From JBGZEX01 sp041846495 (lineage in GTDB: Bacteria; Bacteroidota; Bacteroidia; Bacteroidales; Marinifilaceae): 64,000 bases of DNA. The DNA is taken from contig JBGZEX010000069.1 in assembly GCA_041846495.1 (NCBI GenBank), positions 13,123-77,122 on the forward strand, written 5' to 3'. Positions 62,465 through 64,000 of this stretch are shown here, in pieces. The stretch's first letter is position 1. Each line of letters begins with the position of its first letter. The position numbers and the translations under genes were made by a program. Below the pieces are notes generated by a model. The model saw only the letters and a program-made list of their open reading frames with translations. It was not told the DNA's origin and made no database searches.

Positions 62465-63583
62465 ATGAGTAAATGCAAAACAGTTACCTTGCGTAAGCGC
62501 AAGATTAAGAACGGGACACAGTATTCACTATGCCTTGACTACTATCCCGGCTACCGTGACAATGTCACCATGAGAGTGATTACACGTGAAGCCTTAGGAA
62601 TTTACATCTTCGCCAAACCTGCAAACCAGCAGGAACGGGACTTCAACGCACGCATGATGAAGAAAGCGGTCATCCTGCGCAACCAGCGCTACGAAGCCAT
62701 TTTCAATGAAAACAACGGCTTTTTTGACAAGACCAAGATGAAGGGCGATTTCCTTGCCTATTTCAAAGGACTGGCTGACCGCAAGAATATCAAGTGGCAG
62801 CACGTATACAAGCATTTCCAGCGGTTCGTGAACGGCAAATGCACCTTTGAGGAGGTGGATGTGGATTTGTGCCGCAAGTTCATGGAATACCTGCTTGATG
62901 CACCCCAATCCATCCACACCAACCAAAAGCTGCACATCAACTCCGCAGCAGGCTATTGGTCAACTTTCCGTGCCGTGCTGCACACCGCCTACCGTGACAG
63001 GAAGATAAAGGAGAACCCAAACGGCTTCTTAGACCGCATCGAGTGCATTCCCACCATCAGGGAGCATTTGAGCCAAGAGGAACTGATACGGCTTGCCGAA
63101 ACACCCTGTGAGGAGGAGGTCTTGAAAAAAGCTTTTCTTTTCGCCTGTCTTACGGGACTGAGAAAGAGCGACATCAGACAGCTCACGTGGCAGCAGATAC
63201 AACCATACACCAACGGCAGGATGTTCGTTACCACCCGTATGCAGAAAACCAAAGAAATAGTGCATAACCCCATCAGTGATGAAGCCTATGGACTGCTGGG
63301 AGAACGGGGCGAGGGACTTATCTTTGAGGATTTCAAGGACAAGATGCTGCAAGGACCACTCCAACGGTGGCTCACGGCAGCAGGGATAACCAAGAAAATC
63401 ACCTTTCACTGTACCCGCCACAGCTTCGGAAGCCTGCACGTGGAAATGGGAACGGACATGGCTGTCATCCAAGCCTATCTCGGACATAAGAACATTACCA
63501 CCACACAAATCTATTCCAAGATAGCAGCGCAGCAGATGTGTCAGGTGGTGGACAAGATAACCTTGAAGCGCAAGGAGGCATAA
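62465..63583 (+). CDS. tyrosine recombinase/integrase
   Basis: This site-specific recombinase probably moves the element. The 372-residue protein has a SAM-like core-binding domain (about 90-195). The catalytic domain has the full set R233 (TGLRKSD), K261, H315 and R318 (HCTRHSFG), H341 (LGHKNITTTQ) and Y350 (IYSKI). Everything needed for catalysis is present. The N-terminus (about 1-80) is an arm-binding-type domain. GC and codon use differ from the SusCD genes upstream, consistent with transfer. It follows the HTH gene by 141 bases with a separate start. Confidence 0.92.
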   Translation: MSKCKTVTLRKRKIKNGTQYSLCLDYYPGYRDNVTMRVITREALGIYIFAKPANQQERDFNARMMKKAVILRNQRYEAIFNENNGFFDKTKMKGDFLAYFKGLADRKNIKWQHVYKHFQRFVNGKCTFEEVDVDLCRKFMEYLLDAPQSIHTNQKLHINSAAGYWSTFRAVLHTAYRDRKIKENPNGFLDRIECIPTIREHLSQEELIRLAETPCEEEVLKKAFLFACLTGLRKSDIRQLTWQQIQPYTNGRMFVTTRMQKTKEIVHNPISDEAYGLLGERGEGLIFEDFKDKMLQGPLQRWLTAAGITKKITFHCTRHSFGSLHVEMGTDMAVIQAYLGHKNITTTQIYSKIAAQQMCQVVDKITLKRKEA

Positions 63584-63606
63584 ATGTCTCACATTGACAG
63601 GTATTC

Positions 63607-63646
63607 AGAGGGGCGGTTATGGCTACAAGGCTATAATCGCCCCTCT
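63607..63646 (+). terminator. terminator after the integrase gene
   Basis: AGAGGGGCG and CGCCCCTCT pair, the stem continuing through TTAT/ATAA, with a TGTTTT tract behind it. Confidence 0.75.
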
Positions 63647-63773
63647 ATGTTTTCCACCATTTATAAGCCCCTCAGAGTATGAAACAGAGTATGATATGAT
63701 GACATTTCGTGAAATACATTGAAAAAGACCGTTCTAACCGCAAATAACGGGCAGTAATTGGGAAAAATAGCAT

Positions 63774-63781
63774 TAACTTTG
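63774..63781 (+). promoter_or_regulatory. -7 promoter element for the element's membrane-protein gene
   Basis: TAACTTTG matches TAnnTTTG and lies 39 bases before the ATG at 63821. A TTGG at 63758-63761 is too close for a normal -33, so only the -7 box is supported. Confidence 0.4.
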
Positions 63782-63820
63782 CACAAAATAATACAGGAAC
63801 ATTCAATCTCTCAACGAAAT

Positions 63821-64000
63821 ATGGAATCATCAATCAAGGACAAATACATCATCTTGGGCTTTGTCGGCTTCGCCATCGTCCTAATATCTTCCATTGCCAC
63901 GCTGGTAATAGCGGACAGCTTCAACCAAGACAACTTTGTCAGGTGGATAGTATTCGTATGCTGTAACCTGTTGGGATGGTTGCTCTATTTCTCCTTTCAG
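63821..64000 (+). CDS. membrane protein of the mobile element, cut by the window end
   Basis: Sixty codons are visible without a stop. The sequence MESSIKDKYIILGF starts a hydrophobic segment (about 10-32), followed by a polar stretch (ADSFNQDNFVRW) and a second hydrophobic segment (about 42-60). It is not recognised. It lies behind the integrase with its own -7 promoter box and shares the element's base composition, so it is probably a small conserved element protein. Confidence 0.6.
   Translation, partial: MESSIKDKYIILGFVGFAIVLISSIATLVIADSFNQDNFVRWIVFVCCNLLGWLLYFSFQ

Overview
The window is chromosomal DNA from a member of the order Bacteroidales. The evidence is a SusC/SusD pair with its ECF sigma factor and FecR regulator, many lipoproteins with a Bacteroidota-type lipobox, promoters of the TTTG...TAnnTTTG type instead of E. 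coli boxes, and a cobalamin riboswitch in front of a BtuB/BtuG-type vitamin B12 uptake locus. The orphan phosphate butyryltransferase would fit Odoribacteraceae-like relatives, but I cannot name a genus.

Layout. 418-7999 (+): glmS, a YbdG-like MscS channel, an M23 peptidase, dxr, rseP and a secreted endonuclease/exonuclease/phosphatase protein, forming a cell-envelope and isoprenoid run. 8197-12568: corA (+), convergent with a PASTA protein-rluD pair (-), then a small unknown protein and a CaCA exchanger (+) ending at a strong bidirectional hairpin. 12648-14977 (-): a scar in which the 5' part of a secreted zinc metalloprotease gene is joined out of frame to the 3' part of a susD gene. 15154-17679 (+): a sigma-region-2-like protein with a membrane anchor, a MATE exporter and a mini PAS protein.

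17821-31292 (-) is the main accessory region. A cobalamin riboswitch precedes btuB, a BtuG-like propeller lipoprotein, a PKD-type surface lipoprotein, two paralogous L-domain/leucine-rich lipoproteins, a second propeller lipoprotein, a DUF6580 membrane protein (S-component-like), a 57-residue peptide and a fimbrillin/DUF4465 lipoprotein. Together these look like an outer-membrane B12 capture machine with unusually many accessory surface proteins. An FtsE-like ATPase lies upstream of it.

32245-36099 (+): three overlapping genes for a PCMD-domain exported protein, an Omp85-like barrel and a phosphoethanolamine transferase. 36282-43025 (+): purL, phosphate butyryltransferase, trxB and a thioredoxin-like lipoprotein. 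42995-46895 (-): GNAT, CYTH and LptD. 46994-52552 (+): amidase, MCE/MlaD protein, dnaA, YigZ and CutC. 52593-60832 (+): ECF sigma, FecR, SusC with STN domain, SusD and a metalloprotease-like lipoprotein that has lost its HExxH site.

From about 61200 to the end the composition changes (higher GC, C-ending codons). A zinc-ribbon/multi-HTH protein, a tyrosine recombinase and the start of a membrane protein mark the edge of an integrated mobile element that continues beyond the window. I saw no rRNA, tRNA or CRISPR array.
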